A stretch of 64,000 bases of DNA from Neopestalotiopsis rosae (Eukaryota > Ascomycota > Sordariomycetes > Amphisphaeriales > Sporocadaceae), in contig JALGAS010000003.1 in NCBI GenBank assembly GCA_023078685.1, positions 1,426,001-1,490,000 on the forward strand, written 5' to 3'. The translations under genes and the position numbers were made by a program. This document shows, one piece after another, positions 37,578 through 49,167 of this stretch. How positions within the stretch are numbered: the first letter of the stretch is position 1; every line of letters starts with the position of its first letter. The notes beneath the pieces were generated by a model that saw nothing but the letters and a program-made list of their open reading frames with translations, had not been told where the DNA came from and searched no databases.

Positions 37578-40500
37578 ATGGCTGAACAGCATTCGGGCAC
37601 AGCGGCAGCAGCTGGAGGAGGAGAACGCGGTGTAAGGCACAATCGCGGCCGAGCAGGCAGATCTCGTGGTGGTCGCGGAGGAGGACGTGGGGGGCGAAGT
37701 CGAGGTGGTGCACAGGCTGCTTCGACAGGTCAACAAAACCAGCCCTCGGAAGCTGTTCAAGCTCCGGCGGCCACGCAACCGCCAAGGGCAGATGGAAGCA
37801 CACCTGGCCAAGCACAAACTGGTCGTGGCTCTAGAAGAACAAGAAACGCCAGGCGGGGCGGGGGCAACACCGGACAGAGAACAACGTTTGGTGCCCATCG
37901 AGCCTTTGGAGGCCAACTCACCTCAGAGTCACAGCATGAGGAAGGAGATCAAAGCGCAAACGCTTCTTTCAATGTGGGCGCCACAGACTTTGTGCCGGGC
38001 CAGCCTATCCATGAAGTCCAAAATACCCCTGGAAAATCTGTAGCGCACGGAAAGCCGCAGCGAGAACGAAGGAACTCGAAATCTACAGCCCCTGACCTTC
38101 CCACACGCATACACGAAGACATCACCTATGGCCAATATGAGTGTGTCATTTGCACTAATGAGGTACTGCCAAACTCGAAGATCTGGTCATGCACAATCTG
38201 CTGGACTGTGGTCCACATGTCATGTGTCAAGAAGTGGTACACGAATCAGACCAAGAAGCCGGAACAGCCAGGCGCCGAAGCTCCCACTGGATGGCGGTGC
38301 CCTGGCTGTAACTCATCCATGACTGATGAGCCCTCGATATACCATTGCTGGTGTAACAAGGAAGTAAACCCAAAATCGATTCCTGGGCTGCCGCCTCATT
38401 CATGTGGCCAGACATGCTCCAAGCCGAGGTCAACTTGCCCTCACCCTTGCGGCTCCATGATCTGCCACGCAGGACCCTGCCCACCTTGCGAGATGATGGG
38501 CCCAAGTATTTCGTGCTTCTGCGGCAAGCAGATTTCAACAAAACGTTGCAGCGAGACAGACTACGTTAATGGCTGGAGCTGTCAGGAAGTTTGCGGGGAC
38601 CTGCTGCCATGTGGAGAGCATGAATGTTCGCGCCCTTGTCACCCAGGTCTCTGCGGTAGCTGTGAGATGCTGGTCCCGTCCCTGTGCTACTGTGGCAAGG
38701 AGTTCAAGGAGATATTTTGTGAACGACGCGGCGATCAAGAAGCATCATTCAATTACGGACAGCTCCAGGACTTTGAGACCAAACCGTATCCCAAAGCAGA
38801 GGGCCTGGGCGACTCATGGTATACTGGTACTTTTGAGTGTGACAATGAGTGCGGAAGACATTTCGATTGTGGGCAGCATCGATGCAAACAGAAATGTCAT
38901 GCTCAAGATGAACAAGTCACCCACTGTCCATACTCTGCAGACATGGTATCCCATTGTCCTTGCGGCAAAACAGCTCTGACAGATCTCCTGGGAGAGCCAC
39001 GGCAGACATGTACTGACGCCATTCCCAACTGTAACAAGAAATGCGACAAGGTGATGTCTTGTGGCCATTCTTGCCAGAGCGTTTGCCACGACTCGGCATG
39101 TCCGCCATGCATGCAGCATATGGACGTTACCTGTAGATGCGGCAGGACCACTTCCTCGTCAGTTTGTCACCAAGGATCCGTACAAGCTCCCGAATGTATG
39201 AGGGTTTGCCGGGCTCAACTCAACTGTGGACGCCACTTGCATGACTTGCACTGCTGTGCTGGCGAGAAGAAAGCCATTGCCAGAATAGCCGCAAAGAGAA
39301 AGAAGAAGAATCTTGGTACATCGAACGAAGAGGTTGAGCCAGAACATATCTGTATTCGACAATGTGGTCGGCCTCTGAAGTGTGGCAAACATGAGTGTCA
39401 GCAGCTCTGTCATTCTGGGCCTTGTGCCTCGTGCCCTGAAGCGATTTTTGACGAGATAAGCTGCCATTGCGGCCGTACTGTACTCCAGCCTCCACAGCCG
39501 TGTGGCACCCGGCCGCCTGAATGTCGCTTTGACTGTATTCGAGATCGGGCATGTGGTCATCCTCCCGTCTCTCACCACTGCCACCCAGACGATATATCTT
39601 GTCCACCATGCCCCTTTCTCGTGGAGAAGAGGTGCATATGTGGCAAGCAAAATCTCAAGAACCAGCCTTGCTGGTTTGAAGAGCCAAGATGCGGTACGAT
39701 TTGTGGCAAGAAGTTGAAGTGCGGGACTCATCTGTGTACGAAGCCCTGCCACCGCCCCGGCGAGTGCGAAGACATGGGCATTCGTGGATCTCACTGCTCT
39801 CAACCTTGCCTTAAAGTCCGGAAATCCTGCGACCATGTCGATACGGATCTATGCCACGCGCCTTTTGCCTGCAACGAGGACAAGCCTTGTCAAGCCAAGA
39901 CCTTTGTTACATGCGAGTGCCAGCACAGGAAGCAGGAAATCAAGTGCCAGGCCTCAAAGTCAAACCCTTGGCCTGAACGCACACCGCTCAAGTGCGATGA
40001 TGAGTGTCTTCGGTTACAGAGGAATGCAAAATTGGCAGCAGCACTAAACATTGATCCAGCCACGCACACCGACGACCATGTTCCCTACTCTGACACAACT
40101 CTAAAGTTCTTTAGAGATAATGCCAAATGGGCACAAACCCAGGAAAGAGAATTCCGCGTCTTTGCCTCGGATCCCTCGGAGAAGCGTCTTCGGTTCAAGC
40201 CCATGAAGTCGCATTTGCGCGCATTTCTGCACTCCTTGGCGGAGGATTTTGGCCTCGACAGCGAGTCTCAGGACCCTGAGCCACATCGCCATGTTGCCAT
40301 CTTCAAAACGCCTCGCTTCGTATCCGCGCCGGCCAAGACTCTAGGGCAGTGCGTCAAGATCAGAGCCGCAGAGTCCCAGACGCAGCAGGCAGGTCCCAAC
40401 ATTATCGTGCCTACCGAGCCCTACAACGCGCTCATCCTGTCATCGCCCCAGTTCGGTCTCACCATTGAGGAGCTCGAGTCCTCACTCAAGGCGGACCTGG

Positions 40501-40925
40501 CGACCCAGCCCAGCATTTCATTTACCACCAGCTTCCTCCCCTCGGACGAGATTGTCCTCCGCGGCGCCGGCGCCTGGACGCCCCAGGCCCTCGAGGCGTC
40601 CGTCACGGCCCTCAAGCCCCTGGTCGCGCAGACCGCCGTCAGCCGGCTCGGCCTCGCCAAGGTCGTGGCGCTGTGCCACGTTGACGCCTCCCTCAACGTA
40701 CTCCGCCGCGAGGCCGACAGCGCGGCCAAGAATAATGCCGGCGGCTGGAACACCGTGGCCGGGAGGTCCGCCGCGCGACCGACCACATTTGCGCCGCCGG
40801 CGCCGCCGCCGGCAAGGAGCAAGTTTGTCGCGCTGCTCAAGCCCAAGAAGAAGAAGCCGGCCGAGGAAGAGCCCGTCGAGGAGGACTGGGAGGCTGCTGC
40901 AGAAAAACTGGACGGAGAGGAGTAA
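37578..40925 (+). CDS. FAP1: NFX1-type zinc-finger protein with RING and R3H domains (FAP1 homologue)
   Basis: Homologue of yeast Fap1 and metazoan NFX1/shuttle craft. The family acts as nuclear or cytoplasmic regulators; the RING suggests E3 ubiquitin-ligase activity and yeast Fap1 binds FKBP12. Single exon, 1115 residues. The N-terminal ~110 residues are RGG/Gly/Gln-rich. A RING-like C4HC3 segment lies at about 189-245 (CVICTNEV...CVKKWY...CPGC). About nine NFX1-type fingers cover 270-830, each with CG.H.C...CH.G.C..C spacing. The R3H domain is at about 855-930 (ASDPSEKRLRF, SLAEDFGLDSES, HRHVAIFKTPR), followed by an RRM-like tail (NALILSSPQFGLTIEELE) and a Lys/Glu-rich end. I place the start at the first ATG (MAEQHSG); upstream in-frame codons lack an ATG. 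No defects seen. Confidence 0.94.
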   Translation: MAEQHSGTAAAAGGGERGVRHNRGRAGRSRGGRGGGRGGRSRGGAQAASTGQQNQPSEAVQAPAATQPPRADGSTPGQAQTGRGSRRTRNARRGGGNTGQRTTFGAHRAFGGQLTSESQHEEGDQSANASFNVGATDFVPGQPIHEVQNTPGKSVAHGKPQRERRNSKSTAPDLPTRIHEDITYGQYECVICTNEVLPNSKIWSCTICWTVVHMSCVKKWYTNQTKKPEQPGAEAPTGWRCPGCNSSMTDEPSIYHCWCNKEVNPKSIPGLPPHSCGQTCSKPRSTCPHPCGSMICHAGPCPPCEMMGPSISCFCGKQISTKRCSETDYVNGWSCQEVCGDLLPCGEHECSRPCHPGLCGSCEMLVPSLCYCGKEFKEIFCERRGDQEASFNYGQLQDFETKPYPKAEGLGDSWYTGTFECDNECGRHFDCGQHRCKQKCHAQDEQVTHCPYSADMVSHCPCGKTALTDLLGEPRQTCTDAIPNCNKKCDKVMSCGHSCQSVCHDSACPPCMQHMDVTCRCGRTTSSSVCHQGSVQAPECMRVCRAQLNCGRHLHDLHCCAGEKKAIARIAAKRKKKNLGTSNEEVEPEHICIRQCGRPLKCGKHECQQLCHSGPCASCPEAIFDEISCHCGRTVLQPPQPCGTRPPECRFDCIRDRACGHPPVSHHCHPDDISCPPCPFLVEKRCICGKQNLKNQPCWFEEPRCGTICGKKLKCGTHLCTKPCHRPGECEDMGIRGSHCSQPCLKVRKSCDHVDTDLCHAPFACNEDKPCQAKTFVTCECQHRKQEIKCQASKSNPWPERTPLKCDDECLRLQRNAKLAAALNIDPATHTDDHVPYSDTTLKFFRDNAKWAQTQEREFRVFASDPSEKRLRFKPMKSHLRAFLHSLAEDFGLDSESQDPEPHRHVAIFKTPRFVSAPAKTLGQCVKIRAAESQTQQAGPNIIVPTEPYNALILSSPQFGLTIEELESSLKADLATQPSISFTTSFLPSDEIVLRGAGAWTPQALEASVTALKPLVAQTAVSRLGLAKVVALCHVDASLNVLRREADSAAKNNAGGWNTVAGRSAARPTTFAPPAPPPARSKFVALLKPKKKKPAEEEPVEEDWEAAAEKLDGEE

Positions 40926-41668
40926 GGCATTTGATTGCGTGTTGTGCTCCTCCGCCGGCGTATTTTAGAGTCGATAGCGAATGGTTAATCTCCGAGTATT
41001 TGTGCCTCGAATCTTGCAAGTAGACTGAGTGAATATGAGAACAGCAAAGGAAAGTTATTCCAGTTTATGTTACAGGAAAAGCCTATATTTCTAAAATGAC
41101 GAGCGCGTATTGCGCTACATTACCGAAGACCTGCCCTCAAGGTCCTCATTTCATCTCAACCTGTGTAGTCGTGAATGTACGCGCGTCCAGAAGCGAAATT
41201 TCACTCATGAATACGTCAGGGCATGAATTTCGTGATTCCCCGTTGTATGGAAGATACATTTTGGGGCCTTATCGCACGCAACATCAAAATGAATCGCGAC
41301 CAGAAAGACAATTATCGATTATATCACAGATGCGGTAAATGCTCCTTGAGAGATCATTGCTCAATCCAACAATGATACAAATTTTTGATACACATTCGGC
41401 GTCCAATCTATATAAAGTTGATGATAAACAAGGAACCGGCTCTCCTGCCACGAAAAAGAAAGCACTGATGGTCCAGGGGCGGGGTATCTTCAGTTTTGTG
41501 CGAAGAGGGAATAAATGGGAGGGCTCCTGACTGATAAAGCGTCTCGAGTTCCCAAGGATCTTCGTTTGTTAACGCCGCCCAATGCAAATAAAACGCAAAA
41601 AATATTTTGTACAGTGCTTTCAACGCTTCATGATGCTCTTCATCGTTACCAAGGACGCTGCAGTCATT
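40926..41668. other. convergent intergenic region, FAP1 / alpha-beta hydrolase
   Basis: 3' flanks of two convergent genes; AT-richer than the coding DNA. No gene or repeat is seen. Confidence 0.4.
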
Positions 41669-43157
41669 TCACCTCCTCCTCTTGTCCGGGATCTCATCCC
41701 CGCCAACGTTGCATACAAAGTCCGATATCGCTTCAAAGTAACCTTCCTCGAGCACGCTCGAGTTGTGGTCACCAGCGGGCAGCGGCTTCCAGATCTTTGT
41801 CGGAGTCGTAGCTAGCTCGTAAAGTTTCCGCATGTGAGGAGGACTAGAAGGACCACATGATATTAGCAACTAGCATCACCCATGAGAGATCAGGCGCTAA
41901 GAGTTTTTGTGACAGGATAACAGTCAGGAAACAAAGGTTGAAATCCTCGTCCGCAAAGCGGTCTCAGGTTTTGTGGATGGTTGTTTATGATCATCATTCG
42001 ATCCTGGAAAAATGGTCGTTGGTTCATGGGATGGAGGAAACTTACGGCACAATCTCGTCCTGCTGTCCGCTTAGGAATAGAATAGGAACCTCGGTAATGG
42101 TGGGAATAACCGTCTCACTCGGCCAAACTTGGTGGCACAGCAACGTCAAGTACTTGGCTGGAGGAATGACCGAGGGGATTAGGGAGCGCATTGAGAGGAA
42201 AGTGTTCTCGAGGATGAGGCCGACAATGTCTCCAGCGTTTTGGTTCTTGGCCACGAGCTTGATGCTGACGGCCCCTCCAAGACTCTGTCCATAAACGACA
42301 ATTTTATGTTGACTGGTCTCGGCTCGGTCACGTAGGTATTCTAGGGCGGTTTGCGCGTCGATCATGAGACCCTTCTCGTCTGGGTCCCCTGTCGAGAGAC
42401 CATAGCCGCGGTACTCGAGCATGAAGACGTTACAGCCAATGTAGTTGATGAGCATACGGGCGATCGGCAAACGGTGTCCAATGTTCCCAGCATTGCCGTG
42501 AAACATTAGGACTGTGCAATTCGAATTGCGCCCGCCCTTTCGCGCACGTATGTAGAAGGCTGACAGCTTCTCTCCATCATGAGTAGGTATCGTCAGTTCC
42601 TCGAAGTCCTTAATTCCATATTCCGGAGGTCTTGGGATGTCTGTCCGGGCATTCGGGGGCATATGTGCCGGGTAGATTAGAGATCTATAGTTTAGGCAAA
42701 CATGGTCAGCTTCAGGGTCTGTGTACTCTGACTGTGACAGCTGGCATATATTGTGGTGTATTGTAGGACAGAGCTGTCACAGAAGGTGTTGGGTCGGAGC
42801 TCGAGGTCAACTCACTTCTGCTTGAAGTATAGGAGGGATGTCAAGACAGCAGCAGCGCCCTGCACATCATCTATTAGCTCGACTGCGGTCCGGCATCGGT
42901 GTCTTATTGCGCTCTGGGTCCGGCGGCAGACTCGGCGAAAGGCTGGCTTTGAGAAAGAGGGTGAAGAAGAAGCAGGTGAGGCTGTCGCAGAAGAGGCCGG
43001 CGACGGCACGACGACGACGGGGTAGCTAGAAGGCATTGCATACCGTAGACACCAGAGCCGGAAGGCGCATGTACGCGGACACGGAGCCCAGGAGCGAGAC
43101 AGTCTGCTCCAGATAGCTCCCGCTCGGATTAGACGAGGAGGATGTAGGAGGCGCCAT
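41669..43157 (-). CDS. Bem46-like alpha/beta hydrolase
   Basis: Serine hydrolase of the Bem46/ABHD13 group, usually membrane-associated at the ER or plasma membrane; in Neurospora Bem46 affects ascospore germination and polarity. The substrate is unknown. Four exons: 43157-43044, 42859-42816, 42684-42046 and 41843-41669; 323 residues, all junctions GT-AG and in frame. The N-terminus (about 15-55) has a moderately hydrophobic anchor-like stretch ending LTSLLYFKQ. The core carries oxyanion motif MFHGNAGNIGHR (His-Gly at 115-116), YRGYGLS, nucleophile elbow GQSLGG (Ser 187), acid Asp 262 (SGQQDEIVP) and His 292 (PAGDHN), so the triad is complete. The C-terminus (GGDEIPDKRRR) is basic. The third intron falls just after the acid residue. 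Short exon 2 (44 bp) is easy to miss. Confidence 0.9.
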
Positions 43158-43302
43158 CCCCAAAAATTGTTGAGGCTGCTTTGTCGTAGGTACTCTGGTT
43201 CTTTTAGGTAGGTCGCGGTTCAGTCTGACTGGAGACGACTACGACGACTGGGGGGTGGGTTCCTCTGGGCTTCAGCCAGCTCTGGTTCTCGCTCTACTCT
43301 GG

Positions 43303-43320
43303 TCTGCTCTGCTCTGCTCT
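43303..43320. repeat. TCTGC pentanucleotide repeat
   Basis: About 3.6 copies of TCTGC in tandem, some 150 bases upstream of the Bem46-like start codon. They sit in the middle of a longer pyrimidine-rich tract, probably promoter or 5' leader. Confidence 0.75.
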
Positions 43321-43825
43321 ACTTTGGCTGCGGTCAGGTACCGAGCCACGAGGAGCGCGGAGGGGATAGGGCTTAGCCGAGAGCTGATCAGATGCCGCTT
43401 AGGTGAGTCCAGGGAAGGGGAAAAGAGGGCATAAAGGAGACCAATAGTGAATGCAGCGGTGAAACGGGTTGTGTATTGGCTCGGATGGCTTATGAAAAAA
43501 GATCCATCGCCGTCGATCACCCCCGGCACACACTATTCGGAGAACGGAGGAGAGAGAACAGATTAAAAAAAATTAAGAGTATTTGGCCAATGTCCCAGAA
43601 CGGAAAGAGGAGGGACAAGCACAGATTAGGCGAAGCGGCACCCCGGGAAGTGACTACGTATGTGATGTACGTAGGTAAGATACAACAGCTATTAGTTGAT
43701 TATATATGTCAAAATGAAGAGAAACAAGAAAATGACGAAAAGGACGAGCTATTTCATCAATTATCGTCACTGCCAGCCGGGCGGGATTTGGGGAAAGTTT
43801 TGTGGTGTGATATTGCCAAAAGAAG

Positions 43826-43852
43826 GCAGCAGCAGTAGCAGCAGCAGCAGCA
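43826..43852. repeat. GCA trinucleotide microsatellite
   Basis: Nine trinucleotides, GCA with one GTA interruption, in non-coding DNA about 670 bases upstream of the Bem46-like gene. Confidence 0.9.
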
Positions 43853-46311
43853 ATATTAGCACCCACCAAGCAAGAAGGTGCCGCATGTCAATGCAATCAA
43901 TGAAAGCCTCGGTCGGCACAGGATCAACTCTAAAACTAACTCCTACAATTTACGTGCCCATTCAGATCATGATCCATCAATCAGCCAGCCCATCTACACA
44001 CACAAGATTCTCTAATTTGGCGACGTTTCCATTCGATGCTTGACATGATGCTGCTCTTTGGGGATCATGATCGGAACCTTGCACGTTTGATGACCCAAGG
44101 ATATTTCGTGCGCGCGCCCCGACGGAAATAGATGCTTAGTAGGACGGACCATGATCAAATTCCCTTTGATTTCACTCTCTAATGATTTGCTGATCCGTCA
44201 TCCCACCGAGGCACACCTTTTTTTTTTTCGCAGCAGCTAGAACACACAGCCAGCCTGGCTAAAGTTCTAAACGGCGAAATCTCCCTAGCTCCTCCGTTCA
44301 TCAGCCCAGGGTCGTTGGACTCGTGGTTGATTAGCGTCCACAATCGGTGACCATGCTGAGTGCGGCGTAGGTTCGCTTGAGGCTCTACATAGTATTCAAC
44401 GATCTCAACGGCCTCCTGAAACGTTTCTCAGGTAGAGCAAATATATATGCCTCTCCTTGGCTGCACTGCATTGCACGTGGCGAGCTTCTCCTCCCGCATG
44501 CCCCGACGTGCCATCATCCCACCTTGAGCATAATATAATATAGCTTGAGCTCTTTTTAAAACACATAAAGCTGTCAGGGAAAGCTCCCCTCCTTCCGTGA
44601 CGGACGCCGCGGGGATCGAGCACCAAGTGGCTTGTCATGGCCCGGACATTCTACAAAGCTAGGGAATGCGCCATCTGTCTGCTAGGCCGATGGAGATGCT
44701 TCTACTTCTTTTCCGCATCCGAGCTTTCGAATTTGCTCGTCCTGGGTAGCTCTTGGCTAGGTAATGTGCAATCAAAAACGACTGAGCTACGACCACATCG
44801 TCCGCAATAGATTGCTCACCATGTGCCCCAGATTGTGGGGTCTTGGTCTCTCTCTCACCATGGCTGAGCAGCAAACCAGCAATATTGGTGTCACAGCGTT
44901 CCCCCATCGCTTTTTTGCCTGGCCACGCTACGGACTCTGGAAACTGTCGGGCATATGCCGATGGCTCGGATAGCTCTTCTGAAGTGCCGTTTTTTATGCA
45001 AATCAACTTGCATCGCATGGCCACTACTTGTTAGCAGGAGAAGCGGCCGGATTCACACATGCTTTTGAGCCGTGGCTCTTTAGCTGTTGCGTACGGACTA
45101 CCTCGGTCGCAAGGGATAGATGCCTTGGATGAGAACCAATATAAGTCGAGGATCGTTGTTGTTGAGCATGCATCGAGCTTGTCATCTAACTCAGACGGTC
45201 ACCTACCAGCATGCAATTCGGTCTCTGGGATGATTTATGGATCGAGTCGAATGAATACACATGGCAAGCTGGCCCTTTCTCGACCAACCCAGCTCCATTC
45301 GTGCTCTTATCAGTTGTATGTCACGGGGTGTAGTCCAATGATGCCACAGGATCGTATGGGTATGCAGCATGATGCCTGACATATATAGTCCATTGCAAGT
45401 ACGTCGATAGGCGACTCACCAAATCATGGAAGCATGACAGTTTATACTTGGCAGAAACCGACAACCTCAACCATATGCGACGCTGCATTGTTGGATCATA
45501 TCAAGTCCCCCTCATCCGTCGAGTCAGTGCTGACATTGCAAGCGGCATGCAATGATACACCACGACCACGTGGAGACGACCAGTGAGACGTTCATTAGTT
45601 GAGCTGAGGCCTATTGTCAAAAATTCCAGTGGTTCTAGAATTAGCAGTGCCGCTCTCAATAGCTCTTCGTAAAGCAAGACACCATAATGGTCCGTGACTT
45701 GTGGGCGCAATCACCAGGTCATTGGTTGCTGATCTCGTCGCCACTATTAGCGCAAGAACCATATCTTTTGATGGGGAATACCTCCCTCGTTGTGTGGCAG
45801 CAGTTGATAGCATGACACTGGATAGTGCTGGGAATACCTAGAGAATGTTGGAGGAAAGGCTATTATAGCGACCTTTTGCCTTGAGACAATAGGATCCGAT
45901 GACTATGGTTATCGACCACACTTGATACCACCTACTACCCTGATCCAGGCGCAGAACTTGGATAAACCAATGTCTTGCTTGGCATTGCTAGTAAGCATTC
46001 CACTCTCGCGCATGACTGGATCATAATGCAACTCTTCTTTTACCTTTTTAGCCTTTCCACCAAGGCCAGCACCATAATAGTGTACAGTATTGCTCCGAGT
46101 CTCCGATGAACCACAAGGGCCCCGTTTCATTCTGGAAGATTGCTGGAATAAGACAAGATTCCAAGTTTGCTCAAAGGAGGGTGCTTCCTCGCCCAATCTG
46201 TGAGAAGAAACTTGTTGTACGCACTCGCGACCGCAGGTCCCTTTTCGGGACACGGGAGAGCCCGTGGGGTCAAAGAGGGGTGCGATTTTAAAATCGACAA
46301 AATCCTCTTTT

Positions 46312-46393
46312 GGAGGTGGTGTGGATGGTTGGATTGGATGGTATGGGATATGGAGATGGGATGGATGAGCTGATGGATGGATGAGTGATGGGC
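46312..46393. repeat. G-rich degenerate GGAT repeat tract
   Basis: About 80 bases of GGAT/GGATGG-type units with an extreme G/C strand asymmetry (almost no C on the plus strand). It lies in the 6-kb gene-free region and is followed at 46514-46554 by a C/A-rich tract of opposite asymmetry. Confidence 0.75.
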
Positions 46394-46513
46394 ACTGGGG
46401 GAGTAGACCAGGGTCCCGGCCAAGAATATTCGCTGTCAGAGGTGTCCAACCTTTCAGTCGGGACTGGCTGAAATCGGCTTTTGACTGGCAGGCCCAAAAC
46501 GACAGGCGCGCGC

Positions 46514-46554
46514 GACACACTACCACTCCCACACACACCACACACCACACACTC
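46514..46554. repeat. CA/CCA-rich simple repeat
   Basis: Mixed CACA, CCACA and CTCC units, C/A only, with no complementary pairing partner except loosely to the G-rich tract 120 bases upstream. Confidence 0.75.
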
Positions 46555-49167
46555 ACGCATTGGGGGCGTTGCGCGGCCGTGCGAATGTGTCTGGGAGTTT
46601 AATTGGTGTTTCATGGCTTTTCATGCTATTGGGAGCAACAACTCTATTCGGGGGAGCTATCGGCGGGAAAAGCATGGCAATGGCATGGCTTGTCAGGGAC
46701 TCGAACTTCCCCAGGGGAAAGGGTAACACTCTTCTGACACGTCGCTTCTTTTCTCAAAAGGAACAGCTAATTGCCCGCGCCTGGCCTTTTAAGCTCTTTG
46801 GAGATGGTGTTTGCGCAATTGAGTTTGTGGAATGTCGTCGCCGAACTGGAGTGCTAAACTCAAAAAATGGGCTCGAATCCTTACTTTGTGGACGCGGCCG
46901 ACGGAACCCCTCGAAGGATTGCGTTTGCTCACGTTGGAAATACGTAGCCAAAGTGGTTGCCAAAGAATGTGATACCTCTTCAAGAAACGAGGATACAATT
47001 CAAGACAGGGTCTGGATGCAGGGCATGATTGGAATCAGGAGTAATGAAGCTCTTGTTAAAAGGAGCGCCTCTTCGTAAAGCGAGCACATGCCTGAGGTCT
47101 CTTTTTCGACAGTGGCCCCGGGAGAGCAAGGTTCATGATAGGTTCAAACAACCATCATGATGTCTATTCCTGGGCGGTTCCCAAGTTCCCTTTCTTCGCC
47201 CTTGCAGCTTGCGACACCTGGACCTGAAATGTGTTTTTCCGCATTCGTACACATGCCGAGTAGTCGGGATGCATTCTTACTATAGGGAACTAATTCATGT
47301 ACCTAATGTAGTCGAGCATTGAGTTCAGCCTGTGCCAGGCCAGAAACGTTGTACGTTAGAGCCGCCGACGACTAATTGTGTTTGGTGGACGGTAGACATG
47401 TCGATACGTGTACTATTACGCTCCGCGTCGACCAATGGTGATATAGCAGCAAAATATTTCATGCGCCCTGCCAGCATCTGGACTGTTTGTCCGTCCATTG
47501 GGCTCGTCTAGACTGTAGCTACATACCACATCAGCAAGCACAGTGAGGCTTTTGAAGATCAGTACGAAGTACTATTCTATACAGACCACCAGGGCCTGTG
47601 TAAGCCACTCCTGGTGTCGACATGTAAAATAATGACATGCTACAACACAACCTCACATGCATATCGTATTTACTCACTCTGTGGAAAGTATCGGGTCGTC
47701 CAAAATACCTCTGCAGCTGCTTATTTTCCCTTCATGCACCCGCCCCCGTCAGCCCGTTCGTTGTTTCCCCACGCAACGAGTGAACGAGTGGATCTTTGCT
47801 CTATGCAGAATGCTGCTGGCTGCAGTAGACGCATCGGCGCCCAACGCTACCGTCGCTACCGTGAAGAAATCTTTCCACACTGAAATTTTTGTAAACAAAA
47901 AAAAATTGAATCAACAATTTTTTTTCCTCTTCTGTTTCCGTGTTGTTTTGGCCCCATTACAAGCTGCGCGCATCCGATCGTCGACCCATTTTCTCCTGGG
48001 ATCTACTCGACTTGATCTTCTTTGCACTTGCGAGAAGTAGTTCTTCTCTTCAGCTTGCCCAGCCGCAGCCAACCCTTTCGTTGTCGTTGGATCTTCAGCT
48101 CTCCGGTTCTCCAGTTCTGGGATAGCGACCAGCTGACTGTGACCAACAACCCACCCCCGGACCCCGAATTCATCTCAGCATACTCGGCGTGGCTTTATTA
48201 TTATTACTATCCGTTGCAACGGGTACTATTATTCCTCGACCACACACGTCCAAGCACGTAGATCGGTAGCAGGATCATCAATACGTACACTGCCAAAGTG
48301 GTCCCCGGCCTGGCTCCAGTTTCTAAAAACAAATCTGAAGCGAAGCATCAGATCGTGGGCTTTTGCTTTGCGCGCTCTCGTATCTAACTCTGTCGCCATC
48401 TACCTACCTCTGGCCCTACGGGATACACTAGGTTACTCAACTCTCTTTCTACTACTGCACAACATACTTGCTTCTTTTTGCCTAGAATTTCTCGGGTCCA
48501 TACCTAGTCATTCGCGGGTCAGCAAACATCAAACCCGGGATCACCCAGGCTTTGAGCAGCATAGTTCGCCTTGGATCTCCGCGACTAGTCACCATCCAGC
48601 CGGAATAGCAGATATCGAGGAAGGTGTTTGTGTTATAGTCCAGCACCCACCTGACTCGAGCCCGTCGCACGCGTTCGCCCTTGTAGACCTCCAGTCACTC
48701 TCATCAGTCCAGAACACACAAAACCGTATACAGTACGCGGTCCATTCCTTCGGACGGAGCCCACTATCGGTATCTTTTAGTGTTTTGGAGTCGCAAATCG
48801 ATCGCCCTGTGGCACCTGGTCTGTTTCTCAGGAATCCTCTTTTCCTTGTCGCCTACTCGAACAGGAAGGAATCTGGACGTTTTCTTGTCGTACCTCACTT
48901 TCGACCTCTCTCGCCCTCTATCAAAGACTGCCGCATTTGGTCATCTGTCAGACAGAACAGGATTTTCCTCTCTTCTCGTCTCTTCTCTGCATTTCCCACA
49001 GTCCTCTCTCGCCCACTTAGAGGGCGGCTGTCTCATCTGCAAGTCCACTCGGCAGAAGACATCAAAACATCCAGTCACGACAAACAACACAAAGGAAATT
49101 GTTCACCACCAGCGCCAATCAGAATCTTATTCCCCGGCTTCGCGTCAGTCCAAGACCATTTAGAATC

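Larger units (their letters stand above)
43158..49167. other. 6-kb gene-free divergent region
   Basis: The longest gene-free stretch. It lies between divergent genes, so both promoters are here. It holds several microsatellites (43303, 43826, 46312, 46514). From about 47880 a strongly pyrimidine-rich tract leads to the LYAR-type gene, probably its promoter and long 5' leader. A 274-codon frame at 48368-49192 overlaps that gene's start codon in another frame. No tRNA, transposon or domain-bearing frame was recognised. Confidence 0.35.

Noticed and set aside
46860..46885. GGGCTCGAATCC as a tRNA B-box
   Set aside because: Flanking sequence does not fold into a cloverleaf and lacks an A-box.
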